Of a DNA stretch of 64,000 bases, positions 7,876-17,845 are shown in pieces; position 1 is the first letter of the stretch; each line of letters opens with the position of its first letter. Source of the stretch: Paenimyroides aestuarii (GTDB taxonomy: Bacteria; Bacteroidota; Bacteroidia; Flavobacteriales; Flavobacteriaceae); assembly GCF_024628805.1 (NCBI RefSeq), contig NZ_CP102382.1:62001-126000 (forward strand), given 5' to 3'. The position numbers and the translations under genes are program-made. Under the pieces are notes generated by a model. It did no database searches and had not been told where the DNA came from. It saw nothing but the letters and a program-made list of their open reading frames with translations.

Positions 7876-10011
7876 ATGAAACACTCAAGTATTTTTATGC
7901 TGGCTTTTTGTAGTATTTTTGCAGCATGTTCAACAACAAAAGATAAAATGAAAAACACTATAAAAGAACCTATTGCCAAAATAAAACCTACCAATTTAGA
8001 AAAACACGGCGATGTTCGCACAGATAATTACTATTGGCTGAATCAGCGCGAAGACCAAGAAGTGATTGATTATTTGGAAGCAGAAAACGCTTATTACAAT
8101 GAAATGACGGCGCATACCAAAGATTTTCAGAAAGATTTGTTCGAAGAAATGAAAAGCCGTATTAAAGAAGATGACGCTTCTGTTCCGTATTTTAAAAACG
8201 GATATTGGTACATTACACGTTTTGAAAAAGACAAAGGATATCCTATTTATTCACGTAAAAAAGGTACTTTAGATGCGCCGGAAGAAATCATGTTTGATTG
8301 CAACGAACTGGCAAAAGGGCATGCTTATTTTCAATTAGGTGGATTAAATATTAGCGACGATAATAAATTTGCTGCTTTTGGGGTGGATACCGTTTCGCGC
8401 CGAGAATATACCATACAGATTAAAAATTTGGAAACAGGTGAAATTTTGCCTACCAAAATAGAAAAAACAACAGGTGGAAGCACATGGGCTGCCGATAATA
8501 AATCGTTGTTTTATTCGCGTAAAGATGAACAAACCTTGCGTGCCGACCGTATTTTTAAACATACCTTAGGGACCAATGTGGCACAAGATGAACTAATCTT
8601 TAATGAAAAAGACGAAACTTTTTCTACTTATGTATATCGATCAAAGTCGCGTAAATACTTAATTATTGCTTCTGAAAGCACTCTTACATCTGAATATCAG
8701 ATTTTAGAAGCATCGAACCCCAACGGAGATTTTCGCGTTTTTCAGAAACGCACCCGCGGATTGGAATACTCGATTTCGCATTACAACGATCATTTCTATA
8801 TCGTTACCAATAAAGACAATGCTACCAATTTCAAGTTGATGATTACGCCCGAAACAGCTACCACCAAAGAAAATTGGAAAGATTTAATACCGCATCGCAA
8901 AGAAGTGTTGCTAGAAGGAATCGATATTTTTAAAGATTATTTAGTGGTTTCTGAACGATTTAATGGGTTGTCACAAATAAAAATAATGCCTTGGCAAAAC
9001 CCCGATGGCGTATATTATTTGCCTTTTGACAGCGAAACCTTCACCGTTTATACAACTACAAATGTTGATTTTGATACAGAAATTCTTCGCTTTGGCTACC
9101 AATCGTTGGCAACACCTTCTTCAGTAATCGATTTTAACATGCGTACCAAAGAAAAAACGGTTAAAAAAGAACAAGAAGTTTTAGGCGGAACATTCAATAA
9201 AGACAATTATACCGAAGAACGCGTTTGGGCAACGGCTGCCGATGGAACTAAAATTCCAATTTCGTTGGTTTACAAAAAAGATTTGAAGAAAGATGGAACC
9301 AATCCGCTGCTGCAATACGCTTATGGTTCGTATGGTTCAACCATGGAACCTTATTTCTCAACCGTTCGTTTAAGTTTGTTAGACCGTGGATTTATCTATG
9401 CAATTGCACATATTCGCGGAGGTGAAGATTTGGGCAGAGAATGGTACGAAAACGGAAAACTGCTTAAAAAGAAAAACACATTTACCGATTTTATTGATTG
9501 TTCAAAGTTTTTAATTGATCAAAAATATACATCGCCTAAACATTTGTATGCCGAAGGTGGGTCTGCCGGTGGTTTGTTAATGGGTGTGGTTTTAAACGAA
9601 GCACCTGAATTGTACAATGGTGTGATTGCTCAGGTTCCGTTTGTAGATGTGGTTACTACGATGCTTGATGATTCCATTCCGTTGACTACTGGGGAATACG
9701 ATGAATGGGGAAACCCCAACGAAAAAGAATATTATGAGTATATGAAATCCTATTCGCCATATGATAACGTAAAAGCGCAAGATTATCCGAATTTATATAT
9801 TTCCACAGGTTTCCACGATTCGCAAGTGCAGTATTGGGAACCAGCAAAATGGATTGCAAAACTGCGAACGCTGCGAACCAACAAAAATTTATTGTTTTTA
9901 GACACCAATATGGATGCCGGCCACGGCGGTGCATCAGGTCGTTTTGAAGCTTTAAAGGAAGTGGCTAAAGAATTTGCTTTTATCTTAGATTTGGAAGGTA
10001 TTAAGAAGTGA
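7876..10011 (+). CDS. S9 family prolyl oligopeptidase-type peptidase (oligopeptidase B-like)
   Basis: The protein has 711 aa. The start at 7876 gives a lipoprotein signal (MKHSSIFMLAFCSIFAAC, Cys18), and the longer upstream frame overlaps ybaB and was rejected. A beta-propeller (about 40-430) precedes an alpha/beta hydrolase domain with GGSAGG (nucleophile Ser563), HDSQVQYWEP (acid loop) and DAGHGGASGR (His). PTNLEKHGDVRTDNYYWL is the usual N-terminal signature. It should cleave short peptides in the periplasm or at the cell surface, after basic residues or proline depending on subfamily. Confidence 0.93.
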   Translation: MKHSSIFMLAFCSIFAACSTTKDKMKNTIKEPIAKIKPTNLEKHGDVRTDNYYWLNQREDQEVIDYLEAENAYYNEMTAHTKDFQKDLFEEMKSRIKEDDASVPYFKNGYWYITRFEKDKGYPIYSRKKGTLDAPEEIMFDCNELAKGHAYFQLGGLNISDDNKFAAFGVDTVSRREYTIQIKNLETGEILPTKIEKTTGGSTWAADNKSLFYSRKDEQTLRADRIFKHTLGTNVAQDELIFNEKDETFSTYVYRSKSRKYLIIASESTLTSEYQILEASNPNGDFRVFQKRTRGLEYSISHYNDHFYIVTNKDNATNFKLMITPETATTKENWKDLIPHRKEVLLEGIDIFKDYLVVSERFNGLSQIKIMPWQNPDGVYYLPFDSETFTVYTTTNVDFDTEILRFGYQSLATPSSVIDFNMRTKEKTVKKEQEVLGGTFNKDNYTEERVWATAADGTKIPISLVYKKDLKKDGTNPLLQYAYGSYGSTMEPYFSTVRLSLLDRGFIYAIAHIRGGEDLGREWYENGKLLKKKNTFTDFIDCSKFLIDQKYTSPKHLYAEGGSAGGLLMGVVLNEAPELYNGVIAQVPFVDVVTTMLDDSIPLTTGEYDEWGNPNEKEYYEYMKSYSPYDNVKAQDYPNLYISTGFHDSQVQYWEPAKWIAKLRTLRTNKNLLFLDTNMDAGHGGASGRFEALKEVAKEFAFILDLEGIKK

Positions 10012-10022
10012 AAAAATTAACA

Positions 10023-10055
10023 AAAAGCCCTTTCAAAATTCGAAAGGGCTTTTTT
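10023..10055 (+). terminator. terminator after the S9 peptidase gene
   Basis: AGCCCTTTC and GAAAGGGCT form the stem, with A and T runs on the two sides. It can also serve the convergent higA gene. Confidence 0.85.
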
Positions 10056-10072
10056 ATTTTTAGTTGTAAAAA

Positions 10073-10429
10073 CTAATATTCTTCAATCAATAAAGAAGAC
10101 GAAAGGTTTAGTTTTACTGTTAAATTACGAATCATTTTAACAGTAAGTTTTCTTTTTCTGTTTAATATTTCAGACACTTTACTTTTTCCGCCTATCTTAT
10201 CAATCAAATCTGCTTGTTTCAACTGCATTTCTTCCATTCTTATTTTTATAGCTTCAATTGGGTCGGGAGCTGTTATCGGAAAGTTTTTCTTTTCATATTC
10301 ATCTATCAATATAGCAAGAATATCTGCCTCATCACTTTCAGGCGTGCCGACTTTTGCATCAAAAAGAACTTCTAATCTTGACAATGCTTCTATATAATCT
10401 GCTTCCGTTTTCAGAGGTTTTATATTCAT
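10073..10429 (-). CDS. higA: HigA-type antitoxin
   Basis: This 118-aa protein has a C-terminal Xre-type HTH (IRMEEMQLKQADLIDKIGGK, then SKVSEILNRKRKLTVKMIR), preceded by an acidic region. It is typical of HigA antitoxins that follow a HigB_toxin-type gene. The toxin precedes it by 12 bp on the same strand, the toxin-first order that distinguishes higBA from most other type II pairs. It probably represses its own promoter and neutralises the toxin. Confidence 0.88.
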   Translation of the reverse strand: MNIKPLKTEADYIEALSRLEVLFDAKVGTPESDEADILAILIDEYEKKNFPITAPDPIEAIKIRMEEMQLKQADLIDKIGGKSKVSEILNRKRKLTVKMIRNLTVKLNLSSSLLIEEY

Positions 10430-10441
10430 GGTTTAAATCTT

Positions 10442-10738
10442 TTAAATGGTGTTCGCATCAATTTTATCATATTCTGTAAGTGTTTCAATAAAACGAATGA
10501 AAACCCATTGTTTTTCAAAATTAAATTTAGCAATCAATCTGTAACTATTTACTTTAATGTTAAATACAATTCGGTTGCTTTTCAGAATACTTGCGTTCAC
10601 GTAGGTTTTTTTCACTTCATTTGGATTGTTCCAAACAGAATTTTTTACAGTGTCATACCATGTTTTCAAATATTGTTCAGAATCCGAATGCTTTTCCCAA
10701 AACTCACGCAGTGTACTTTTCGCAAAAATTCTTTCCAT
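10442..10738 (-). CDS. higB: HigB-type mRNA interferase toxin
   Basis: The protein has 98 aa. MERIFAKSTLREFWEKHSDSEQYLKTWYD, read in parts, and NRIVFNIKVNSYRLIAKFNF plus VFIRFIETLTEYDKID match the HigB_toxin family of ribosome-dependent mRNA interferases. The reading frame is intact and the length is normal, so the module looks active. It is followed by the antitoxin gene. Overlapping plus-strand frames are shadows. Confidence 0.9.
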   Translation of the reverse strand: MERIFAKSTLREFWEKHSDSEQYLKTWYDTVKNSVWNNPNEVKKTYVNASILKSNRIVFNIKVNSYRLIAKFNFEKQWVFIRFIETLTEYDKIDANTI

Positions 10739-10891
10739 TGACTTTAAATCTTATACAAATACACAAAAAGTTCCCAAATATAGAACTTCTAATTATACTT
10801 TTTATAGGTTAGGACACTACAAGCCAATCATTGAATTAACGAAAGTTTTTACAATATGCCTTTTGATTTTCAACATTAAATAAAAAAATAG

Positions 10892-10899
10892 TACTTTTG
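10892..10899 (+). promoter_or_regulatory. -7 box of the cysteine synthase gene
   Basis: TACTTTTG matches TAnnTTTG exactly and lies 43 bp before the ATG. TTTTG at 10861-10865 is farther upstream than the ideal -33 position. Confidence 0.5.
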
Positions 10900-10942
10900 C
10901 ACGGTGAAAGGGCGGTGATAAAAATCGCTAAAAACAAAAAAA

Positions 10943-11980
10943 ATGAAAGAAGAGATCCAGGCGCATGAGCATATTTTAGATTTTATAGGCAATACACCGC
11001 TTATTAAATTAAAAAAAATAGCTCAAGGTTTAAAAGGCAACTTTTTTGCTAAAGTAGAAGCTTTTAATCCGGGGCACTCATCAAAAGACCGTATTGCACT
11101 GCATATTGTGGAAGAAGCTGAACGCCGTGGTATTTTAAAACCAGGCAGTATTATTGTGGAGACCACATCGGGCAACACCGGTTTCAGCATTGCAATGGTA
11201 AGTATTATTAAAGGATACGAATGTATTTTGGCGGTATCGTCTAAATCGTCAAAAGATAAAATTGATATGTTGCAGGCAATGGGTGCCAAAGTATATGTGT
11301 GCCCAGCAAATGTTTCTGCAGACGACCCAAGATCGTATTACAGCGTAGCAAAACGCATTCATGAAGAAACGGCAGGTTCGGTTTATATCAATCAATATTT
11401 TAACGAACTGAATATCGATGCACATTACAAAACCACCGGTCCTGAAATTTGGAAACAAACCGCAGGAAAAATCACTCATTTGGTGGCTTGTTCGGGTACA
11501 GGGGGAACTATCTCGGGAACTGCACGCTTTTTAAAGGAACAAAACCCCAATATTCGCGTTTTGGGCGTGGATGCTTACGGTTCGGTTTTAAAGAAATTCC
11601 ACGAAACGCATGAATTCGATCCTAAAGAAATTTATCCGTATCGAGTGGAAGGAATGGGAAAAAATTTGATTCCTACAGCAACCGATTTTTCTGTAATTGA
11701 TCAATTTATGAAAGTTACCGATGAAGATGCCGCACACACAGCTCGCGAAATATCTAAAACCGAAGGTATTTTTGTTGGATACACATCGGGCGCAGCTTTT
11801 CAGGCTGTTCGTCAATTTGCTGAAACAGGTGAATTTAACGAAAATAGTAATGTGGTGGTTATTTTTCCTGACCATGGATCGCGTTATATGAGTAAAATCT
11901 ACAGTGATGACTGGATGCGCGAACAAGGTTTTTTTGACAATCAAAAAGTGGAAGAAAGCCAAATTGAATACGTTAAGTAA
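10943..11980 (+). CDS. PLP-dependent cysteine synthase / cystathionine beta-synthase family
   Basis: This 345-aa fold-type II PLP enzyme forms cysteine from O-acetylserine and sulfide or, if CBS-like, cystathionine from serine and homocysteine. [22 protein letters not shown] (Schiff-base Lys), [13 protein letters not shown] and [16 protein letters not shown] (phosphate-binding loop) are all present. There are no C-terminal CBS domains. The extended C-terminus ([15 protein letters not shown], then [11 protein letters not shown]) is typical of the CBS-like Bacteroidota branch. It is a single-gene unit with its own promoter. Confidence 0.93.
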   Translation: MKEEIQAHEHILDFIGNTPLIKLKKIAQGLKGNFFAKVEAFNPGHSSKDRIALHIVEEAERRGILKPGSIIVETTSGNTGFSIAMVSIIKGYECILAVSSKSSKDKIDMLQAMGAKVYVCPANVSADDPRSYYSVAKRIHEETAGSVYINQYFNELNIDAHYKTTGPEIWKQTAGKITHLVACSGTGGTISGTARFLKEQNPNIRVLGVDAYGSVLKKFHETHEFDPKEIYPYRVEGMGKNLIPTATDFSVIDQFMKVTDEDAAHTAREISKTEGIFVGYTSGAAFQAVRQFAETGEFNENSNVVVIFPDHGSRYMSKIYSDDWMREQGFFDNQKVEESQIEYVK

Positions 11981-12002
11981 GAAATCAAAGAATAGATAAA
12001 AG

Positions 12003-12028
12003 AGGAAAGCGAAGGTTTTCCTTTTTTT
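12003..12028 (+). terminator. weak terminator after the cysteine synthase gene
   Basis: GGAAA and TTTCC flank a short loop, followed by a run of seven T. Confidence 0.6.
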
Positions 12029-12156
12029 ATTGCTTTACTTTAAAAACTTCTAACCAAAAACTTGGTGTTTTTTGTAACATTTAAGTAAATAGTTGTACTT
12101 ACGGTAAAATTCATTCTTAAAAAACTTCACATAAAAAAAATATAAAAAAATAGGTT

Positions 12157-13032
12157 ATGAGTCTAAAAATTTCGGGGTTAACAAAAACCTACAAAAACGG
12201 CGTTAAAGCGTTAGATAATGTAAATTTAGAAATAGGCAAAGGAATGTTTGGCTTATTGGGACCAAACGGTGCTGGTAAATCATCGTTAATGCGCACCATT
12301 GCTAGTTTACAAAGCCCCACATCGGGTTCCATTATGTTTAACGACATCAATGTTTTGGAAGATAAAAACAGCTTGCGCAAAGTTTTAGGTTATTTACCAC
12401 AGGAATTTGGTGTGTATCCAAACATGTCTGCAGAAACATTGTTAGATTATTTTGCCCAATTAAAAGGTATTACAAATAAAGCAGAACGTAAAAAAATCAT
12501 TACCGAAGTACTTACTTTAACCAATTTATACGATGTGCGCCACAAAAGCGTAAGCGGCTATTCGGGTGGTATGAAACAGCGTTTTGGTATTGCGCAACTG
12601 CTTTTAAACAATCCGCAATTAATTATTGTTGATGAACCTACTGCTGGATTGGATCCTGCGGAACGTCACCGTTTCTTGAATGTTTTGCGCGAAATTGGTG
12701 CCAACCACACCGTGATTTTTTCAACACACATTGTGGATGATGTGCGCGAATTATGTAACGAAATTGCTATTTTAAACGGTGGTAAAATTTTGTTTGAAGG
12801 CACACCAACAAGCGGAGAGGAAATGCTGAAAGGTAAAATTTGGGTGCGTATTATCAATCGTGCAGAATATGATGAATACAACCAAAAATACAACATTCTT
12901 TCATCAAACTTTAATCCGGATAACACCCTGAACATTCGTGTGTACAACGACGCACAACCCAACGAAACGTTTGTAGAAGCAGAACCTATTTTAGAAGACG
13001 TTTATTTTGTTTCATTAAAAAATGATATCTAA
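12157..13032 (+). CDS. ABC transporter ATP-binding protein
   Basis: This 291-aa ATPase has Walker A GPNGAGKSS (about 36-44), signature YSGGMKQR (about 135-142), Walker B LIIVDEPTAGLDP and the H-loop FSTHIVDD. About 60 extra C-terminal residues follow. The stop codon overlaps the start of the permease gene by one base, so translation is coupled. It powers the permease-M1 fusion protein encoded next. The substrate is unknown. Confidence 0.95.
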   Translation: MSLKISGLTKTYKNGVKALDNVNLEIGKGMFGLLGPNGAGKSSLMRTIASLQSPTSGSIMFNDINVLEDKNSLRKVLGYLPQEFGVYPNMSAETLLDYFAQLKGITNKAERKKIITEVLTLTNLYDVRHKSVSGYSGGMKQRFGIAQLLLNNPQLIIVDEPTAGLDPAERHRFLNVLREIGANHTVIFSTHIVDDVRELCNEIAILNGGKILFEGTPTSGEEMLKGKIWVRIINRAEYDEYNQKYNILSSNFNPDNTLNIRVYNDAQPNETFVEAEPILEDVYFVSLKNDI

Positions 13033-16000
13033 TGCTAGGAACTATTTTTAAATTCGAAACAAAACGCTGGTTTAAAAACTGGCAGTTTTACCTCTATTTT
13101 ATACTCTTTTTTGCCCTATCGTTTGGGTTAATGGCTGGTGCTTCGGGATATTTTGATGCGTTTACAGTAACCACATCTTCCAACACCTACGTTAATTCAC
13201 CTATTGCCATAAATAGTATTATGGGCGGAGTTGCTACTTTTATAAACTTTATCATCCCGGTGATAATTGGCTCCACCGTATATCGCGATTATAAATTCAA
13301 CACCCACACGCTATTGTTTGCTTATCCTTTTAATAAGTTTCAATATTTAATGGGTAAATTTTTAAGTGGCTTTTTAATCACTTTTATCATCACCTTTTCT
13401 ATTGGTTTTGGTTTTTTACTAGCCACTTCATTGCCTTTTGCAAACCCTGATTTGTTAGGGCCGGTTAATCTATTGGCATATTTTCAAAGCTATTTAGTGT
13501 TTATAGTGCCCAATATTTTCTTTATGGGAGCTCTAATTTTTATGTTAACCACATTAACTAGAAATCAATATATTGGGATTATTTTTGTCATTATTTTGTT
13601 GATTGTTCCAAGCATCATAAGCAGCTTAACAGCTAAAGTTGATGATAAATTTGTAGCTTCACTTTTTGAACCATTTGGAAACCAAGCGCTGAGCTATGTT
13701 GCAAAATACTGGACCATCGACGAGCAAAACACGCTTTTGATTCCTTTGGATAAAGTGATTATTTATAACCGTTTGATCTGGATTGGTGTTGGTATTTTGG
13801 CATTGGCGGTAACTTATTTCTCATTTAGCTTCTCGCATGCACCTATCACTTTGGGCAAGAAAAGAAAAGCAGAACGAGTTATAAAAAACAATTTTGGCAG
13901 TATTATTAGAATCAATCTTCCGAAAGTAGCTTACAATTATTCGTTTGCATCCAACCTAAAAACGGCTTTCCGCTTATCGAAATTTGAATTTGCAAGCATT
14001 GTTAAAAACTGGATTTTCATAATCTTAATGATCATCACTGTTCTTTTTATTGCCATATCCAGCCTGAATTTAGGTGAAATGTATGGCACCAACACCTATC
14101 CTGTTACTTGGAAAATAATTGAAATGATACGCGGCAACATTGGCTTTTTCCTATCCATTTTAATTTATCTTTTTGCAGGAATATTACTAAACAATGCTTT
14201 GTCTTCGCGAATGAATTTATTGATTGATTCCACAGCAGTTCCAAATTGGAGTTTGCTTTTATCAAAATTCATAGCTTTAATAGGAATGGTTTGTGTGGTG
14301 TTTTTAGTTGGAATTTTAACAGGCGTTTTAATTCAAGCTTATTTAGGGTACTACAACTTCGAACTAGGACAATACATTGCCAATTTCTTTGCTTTTCAAT
14401 TGATTGACTATGTAATTATTATTCTATTAGCCCTTTTTATACAATCCTTTTTTAGAAATTATTTTGTAGGATTTTTCGTGATTTTTATAGTTGTAAAGTT
14501 TCTACCAATGGGATTAAGCAAGTTAGGGATTGAACAATCGGTATTCCATTTTAATTCAGATCCTGGTTACAGTTATTCAGACATGAATGGTTTTGGAATC
14601 GTACGCGATTATTTTTATTACAAACTGTATTGGTTGCTTTTTGGTTTTATTTTATACGGATTAACCTTGCTTTTTTGGCGTCGCGGAATATTGTCTAACG
14701 CAAAAGAACGCTTGCAATTATTTGTAAAACGCTTTAAAATGCCAATTGCAGTTCCGTTAATATTTACAACTTTAGCATTTGTTGGTTTGGGCTATGCTTT
14801 GTATTATCAGGCAGTAAAACTAGAACCTTATTATACTTCACAAGAGATTGAAAAACAACAGGTTGATTTTGAAAAGAAATATAAAAAATACGAAAAATAT
14901 GCCCAACCCCGCATTGTTGATGTAAAGGTTGATATAGATATTTTTCCAAACGAACGCGATTATAAAGCAGTAGTTCGCTATGTAATGGTGAATAAATCAA
15001 ACAAAGTGATTGATTCTTTATTTCTTAATTACGGTAAAAACTTTCAATCGATACAATTCAACAAAGATTATCAATTGGTGAAAAATGATACCGTGATGGA
15101 CTTTGATATTTACCGATTGAATCAACCATTAAATCCGGGCGATTCCTTAAAAGTGGAAATGGTTGTACAAAATCAACCAAACACTTGGCTGAAAGACCGC
15201 TCGCCGATTATTGAAAACGGTACATTTATCAACAACAGTATTTTTCCTTCGTTTGGATACAATGAAGGTGTAGAAATTCAAGATAATGATGTGCGGAAAA
15301 AGTACAATTTGCCTCCGCGCGAACGCATGGCTGCTACCGATGATATGGAAGCACGCCAAAACACTTATATTTCAAACGAAGCCGATTGGATTACGTTTGA
15401 AACTACTGTGAGCACTGCAGGCGATCAAACGGCGATTGCTCCGGGATACCTTCAAAAACAATGGCAGAAAGACGGCAGAAACTATTTTCATTACAAAATG
15501 GATCAAAAAATGCTGAATTTCTATGCGTTTAATTCGGCAAGATATGAAGTTAAAAAAGAAAAATGGAACAATCTGAATCTGGAAATTTACTATCACAAAG
15601 GGCATGAATACAATTTAGACCGCATGATGGATGCCTTGAAAAAATCGTTGGCTTATTACAGCGAAAACTTTGGCGAATACCAGCACAAACAAGCGCGCAT
15701 TATTGAATTTCCAAAAACCATGGGAACTTTTGCACAGGCGTTTGCTAACACCATGCCTTTTTCTGAAGCAATTGGATTTATTGCCAATGTGGATGAAGAC
15801 GATCCCGAAGGAGTTGATTATCCGTTCTCGGTTGTGTCACACGAAATGGCACATCAATGGTGGGCGCATCAGGTGATTGGTGCCAATGTGAAAGGAGCCA
15901 CTTTGCTTTCGGAATCTTTATCGGAATACAGTTCGTTAAAAGTTTTAGAAAAAGAATACGGAAAATTCCAAATGCGCAAATTTTTAAAAGAAGCATTAGA

Positions 16001-16682
16001 TAGTTATTTACAAGGAAGAACTTGGGAATGGAAAGAAGAAAATCCGTTAATGTACAACGAAAACCAGCAATATATTCATTACAACAAAGGATCATTGGTA
16101 TTGTATGCCATGAGCGATTATTTAGGAGAGAAACGTTTCAATGATATATTAAAGGAATATGTGTCCAAAGTGAAGTTTCAAGAAGCGCCCTATACCAATT
16201 CTATTGAATTTGTGAACCATTTGAAGGCGAACACACCTGCAAATTTACAGTATTTAATTACCGATATGTTTGAAACCATTACGCTGTATGACAATAAGGT
16301 GAATAAAGTAGAAGTAACGCCTTTAAAAAACGGCACCTATCAGGTTGATATTTCGTTTATTGTTTCAAAATATCGAACAACACCAAAAGGTACACAAATT
16401 TATACCGATGCTAAAGGAAATACTTTAGTAGGAAAAGACGGCGATAAAGAAATTAAATCGTATCCTTTAAATGATTATATCGAAGTGGGTGTTTTTGGAG
16501 AGAAAACCTTGAAAGGAAACCACGAATATGAAAATGAGCTTTACAACAAAAAGTACTTAATCAATAAAATAAACAACAAAGTACGCATCATTGTTGATAA
16601 AAAGCCAGTTGAAATAGGCGTTGATCCTTACAACAAGTTAATTGATCGCGATTCCAATGACAACCGCAAAAACGCAAATTAA
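13032..16682 (+). CDS. ABC permease fused to an M1-type aminopeptidase domain
   Basis: The protein has 1216 aa. Residues 1 to about 580 carry a dozen or more membrane segments in two ABC-2-type halves. After a further TM near 580-600, a periplasmic M1-like domain fills about 640-1216. HEMAH (zinc ligands His937, His941, catalytic Glu938) is followed by a Glu about 20 residues on (SESLSEY). The usual M1 GxMEN substrate motif is not evident; TMPFSEAIGF is found in its place. The fusion is a known architecture in Bacteroidota. Peptide or lipopeptide processing coupled to export is an inference. Confidence 0.92.
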   Translation: MLGTIFKFETKRWFKNWQFYLYFILFFALSFGLMAGASGYFDAFTVTTSSNTYVNSPIAINSIMGGVATFINFIIPVIIGSTVYRDYKFNTHTLLFAYPFNKFQYLMGKFLSGFLITFIITFSIGFGFLLATSLPFANPDLLGPVNLLAYFQSYLVFIVPNIFFMGALIFMLTTLTRNQYIGIIFVIILLIVPSIISSLTAKVDDKFVASLFEPFGNQALSYVAKYWTIDEQNTLLIPLDKVIIYNRLIWIGVGILALAVTYFSFSFSHAPITLGKKRKAERVIKNNFGSIIRINLPKVAYNYSFASNLKTAFRLSKFEFASIVKNWIFIILMIITVLFIAISSLNLGEMYGTNTYPVTWKIIEMIRGNIGFFLSILIYLFAGILLNNALSSRMNLLIDSTAVPNWSLLLSKFIALIGMVCVVFLVGILTGVLIQAYLGYYNFELGQYIANFFAFQLIDYVIIILLALFIQSFFRNYFVGFFVIFIVVKFLPMGLSKLGIEQSVFHFNSDPGYSYSDMNGFGIVRDYFYYKLYWLLFGFILYGLTLLFWRRGILSNAKERLQLFVKRFKMPIAVPLIFTTLAFVGLGYALYYQAVKLEPYYTSQEIEKQQVDFEKKYKKYEKYAQPRIVDVKVDIDIFPNERDYKAVVRYVMVNKSNKVIDSLFLNYGKNFQSIQFNKDYQLVKNDTVMDFDIYRLNQPLNPGDSLKVEMVVQNQPNTWLKDRSPIIENGTFINNSIFPSFGYNEGVEIQDNDVRKKYNLPPRERMAATDDMEARQNTYISNEADWITFETTVSTAGDQTAIAPGYLQKQWQKDGRNYFHYKMDQKMLNFYAFNSARYEVKKEKWNNLNLEIYYHKGHEYNLDRMMDALKKSLAYYSENFGEYQHKQARIIEFPKTMGTFAQAFANTMPFSEAIGFIANVDEDDPEGVDYPFSVVSHEMAHQWWAHQVIGANVKGATLLSESLSEYSSLKVLEKEYGKFQMRKFLKEALDSYLQGRTWEWKEENPLMYNENQQYIHYNKGSLVLYAMSDYLGEKRFNDILKEYVSKVKFQEAPYTNSIEFVNHLKANTPANLQYLITDMFETITLYDNKVNKVEVTPLKNGTYQVDISFIVSKYRTTPKGTQIYTDAKGNTLVGKDGDKEIKSYPLNDYIEVGVFGEKTLKGNHEYENELYNKKYLINKINNKVRIIVDKKPVEIGVDPYNKLIDRDSNDNRKNAN

Positions 16683-16690
16683 CACAAAGA

Positions 16691-16720
16691 AAAACAGAGC
16701 CGTTAAGCTCTGTTTTTTTT
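16691..16720 (+). terminator. terminator after the permease-M1 gene
   Basis: AAACAGAGC and GCTCTGTTT enclose a six-base loop, with a T8 run after. Convergent to the ferritin gene. Confidence 0.9.
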
Positions 16721-16732
16721 ATGTTCTTAATC

Positions 16733-17287
16733 TTACTGCAAAGGATTTACATCATCTGCAATAGGAAAATCTTGCTGGGTGTCTCCAATAGCCTTGTTCA
16801 ACTCAAACTTGGCAGTATTACTCATGTTTTCTCCTCCTGCAAGTTTCACTTTATCTAATAAATCCAACGCCAATTTCTCTTCTTCGCGTTGTTCAGCTAC
16901 CAACCATTGCATGAAATTCCACGAAGCCCAATCCTCTTCATCCATGCTCATTTTAACCAATTTATAAATCGCAGTGGTGTTTTCAATTTCTTGTTTCAAT
17001 ACACTTTCAAAGCATTCTAAAACATTTTGCGGTTTAGGTTCAGGTTTTGCAATGGCATCAATAGTTACGGTTCCACCACGCTCTTGAATATATTCAATAA
17101 TCTTGGCCATGTGAATACGCTCTTCCTGAGAGTGCTTCATCATAAAATCTTTTACTCCATCAAGTTGATTTTCATCAGCCCAACACGCCAACATTAAATA
17201 CATTTGCGCGGAATAAGCTTCCAATGTCACTTGATCGTTTAATGCTTTTTCTAAAGCCGGGGATATTCTTACTGTGTTCATATACAT
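16733..17287 (-). CDS. ftnA: bacterial non-heme ferritin
   Basis: The protein has 184 aa (182 if the ATG at 17281 is used). The four-helix ferritin-like fold is clear: LNDQVTLEAYSAQMYLMLACWAD, MKHSQEERIHMAKIIEYI with the ferroxidase EExxH, and VAEQREEEKLALDLLDKV. Reads of these are in short pieces, and each carries the expected iron-site Glu or His. It oxidises Fe(II) and stores the mineral core in a 24-mer in the cytosol. No Fur-like box was recognised upstream, though the 145-bp gap before the next gene is AT-rich. Confidence 0.95.
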   Translation of the reverse strand: MYMNTVRISPALEKALNDQVTLEAYSAQMYLMLACWADENQLDGVKDFMMKHSQEERIHMAKIIEYIQERGGTVTIDAIAKPEPKPQNVLECFESVLKQEIENTTAIYKLVKMSMDEEDWASWNFMQWLVAEQREEEKLALDLLDKVKLAGGENMSNTAKFELNKAIGDTQQDFPIADDVNPLQ

Positions 17288-17403
17288 TTATTTTTTCTAT
17301 TAGCAACCTAAAGTTACACATCTTAAAATGGCTTTTTGCAAAAAAAATGTAAAAAATGGAGGTTTAAAACCAATATAAAATCATTTTAAATTAAGTAATT
17401 TAC

Positions 17404-17411
17404 TACATTTG
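17404..17411 (+). promoter_or_regulatory. -7 box of the SRPBCC-VOC gene pair
   Basis: TACATTTG matches TAnnTTTG, 22 bp before the ATG at 17433. Confidence 0.5.
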
Positions 17412-17432
17412 ATAAAAATCATAAAATAAAAA

Positions 17433-17843
17433 ATGGCAAAAATAACCGTATCAGTTATCATAAACAGCTCTATTGATAAAGTTTGGAATCAACTAAACAA
17501 TCCCAAAGATATAGAGCAATGGAACCAAGCATCAGCCGATTGGCATTGCATGAATGCATCAAATGATTTAAAAGTAGGTGGAACGTTAAAAAGTACCATG
17601 GCTGCCAAAGATGGAAGCAGTTCTTTTGATTATGAAGCAATTTATGACACCATAATTCCCAATGAGTTGATTAAATACCACTTGTTAGATGGTAGAATGG
17701 TTGAAATTTCCTTTCAAGAAACAACCAACCAAGTGCTTGTTACAGAAACCTTTGACGCCGAAAATCAAAATTCAGAAGAATTGCAAAAGGCAGGTTGGCA
17801 AGCCATATTGAATAGTTTTAAAAAACATGTAGAAAACAATTAA
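17433..17843 (+). CDS. SRPBCC (AHSA1-like) domain protein
   Basis: This 136-aa single-domain START-like protein has an N-terminal strand VSVIINSSIDKVWNQLNNPKDIEQWNQAS and a C-terminal long helix (GWQAILNSFKKHVE). Read in segments, these are the typical edges of an AHSA1/SRPBCC ligand-binding fold. Two bases separate it from the VOC gene, so the two are one operon. The ligand is unknown. Such pairs are often annotated as environmental-stress or polyketide-like proteins without biochemical proof. Confidence 0.85.
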   Translation: MAKITVSVIINSSIDKVWNQLNNPKDIEQWNQASADWHCMNASNDLKVGGTLKSTMAAKDGSSSFDYEAIYDTIIPNELIKYHLLDGRMVEISFQETTNQVLVTETFDAENQNSEELQKAGWQAILNSFKKHVENN

Positions 17844-17845
17844 TT

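Noticed and set aside
10860..10942. Riboswitch in front of the cysteine synthase gene
   Set aside because: The leader after the -7 box is under 45 nt and shows no SAM or other known aptamer core.
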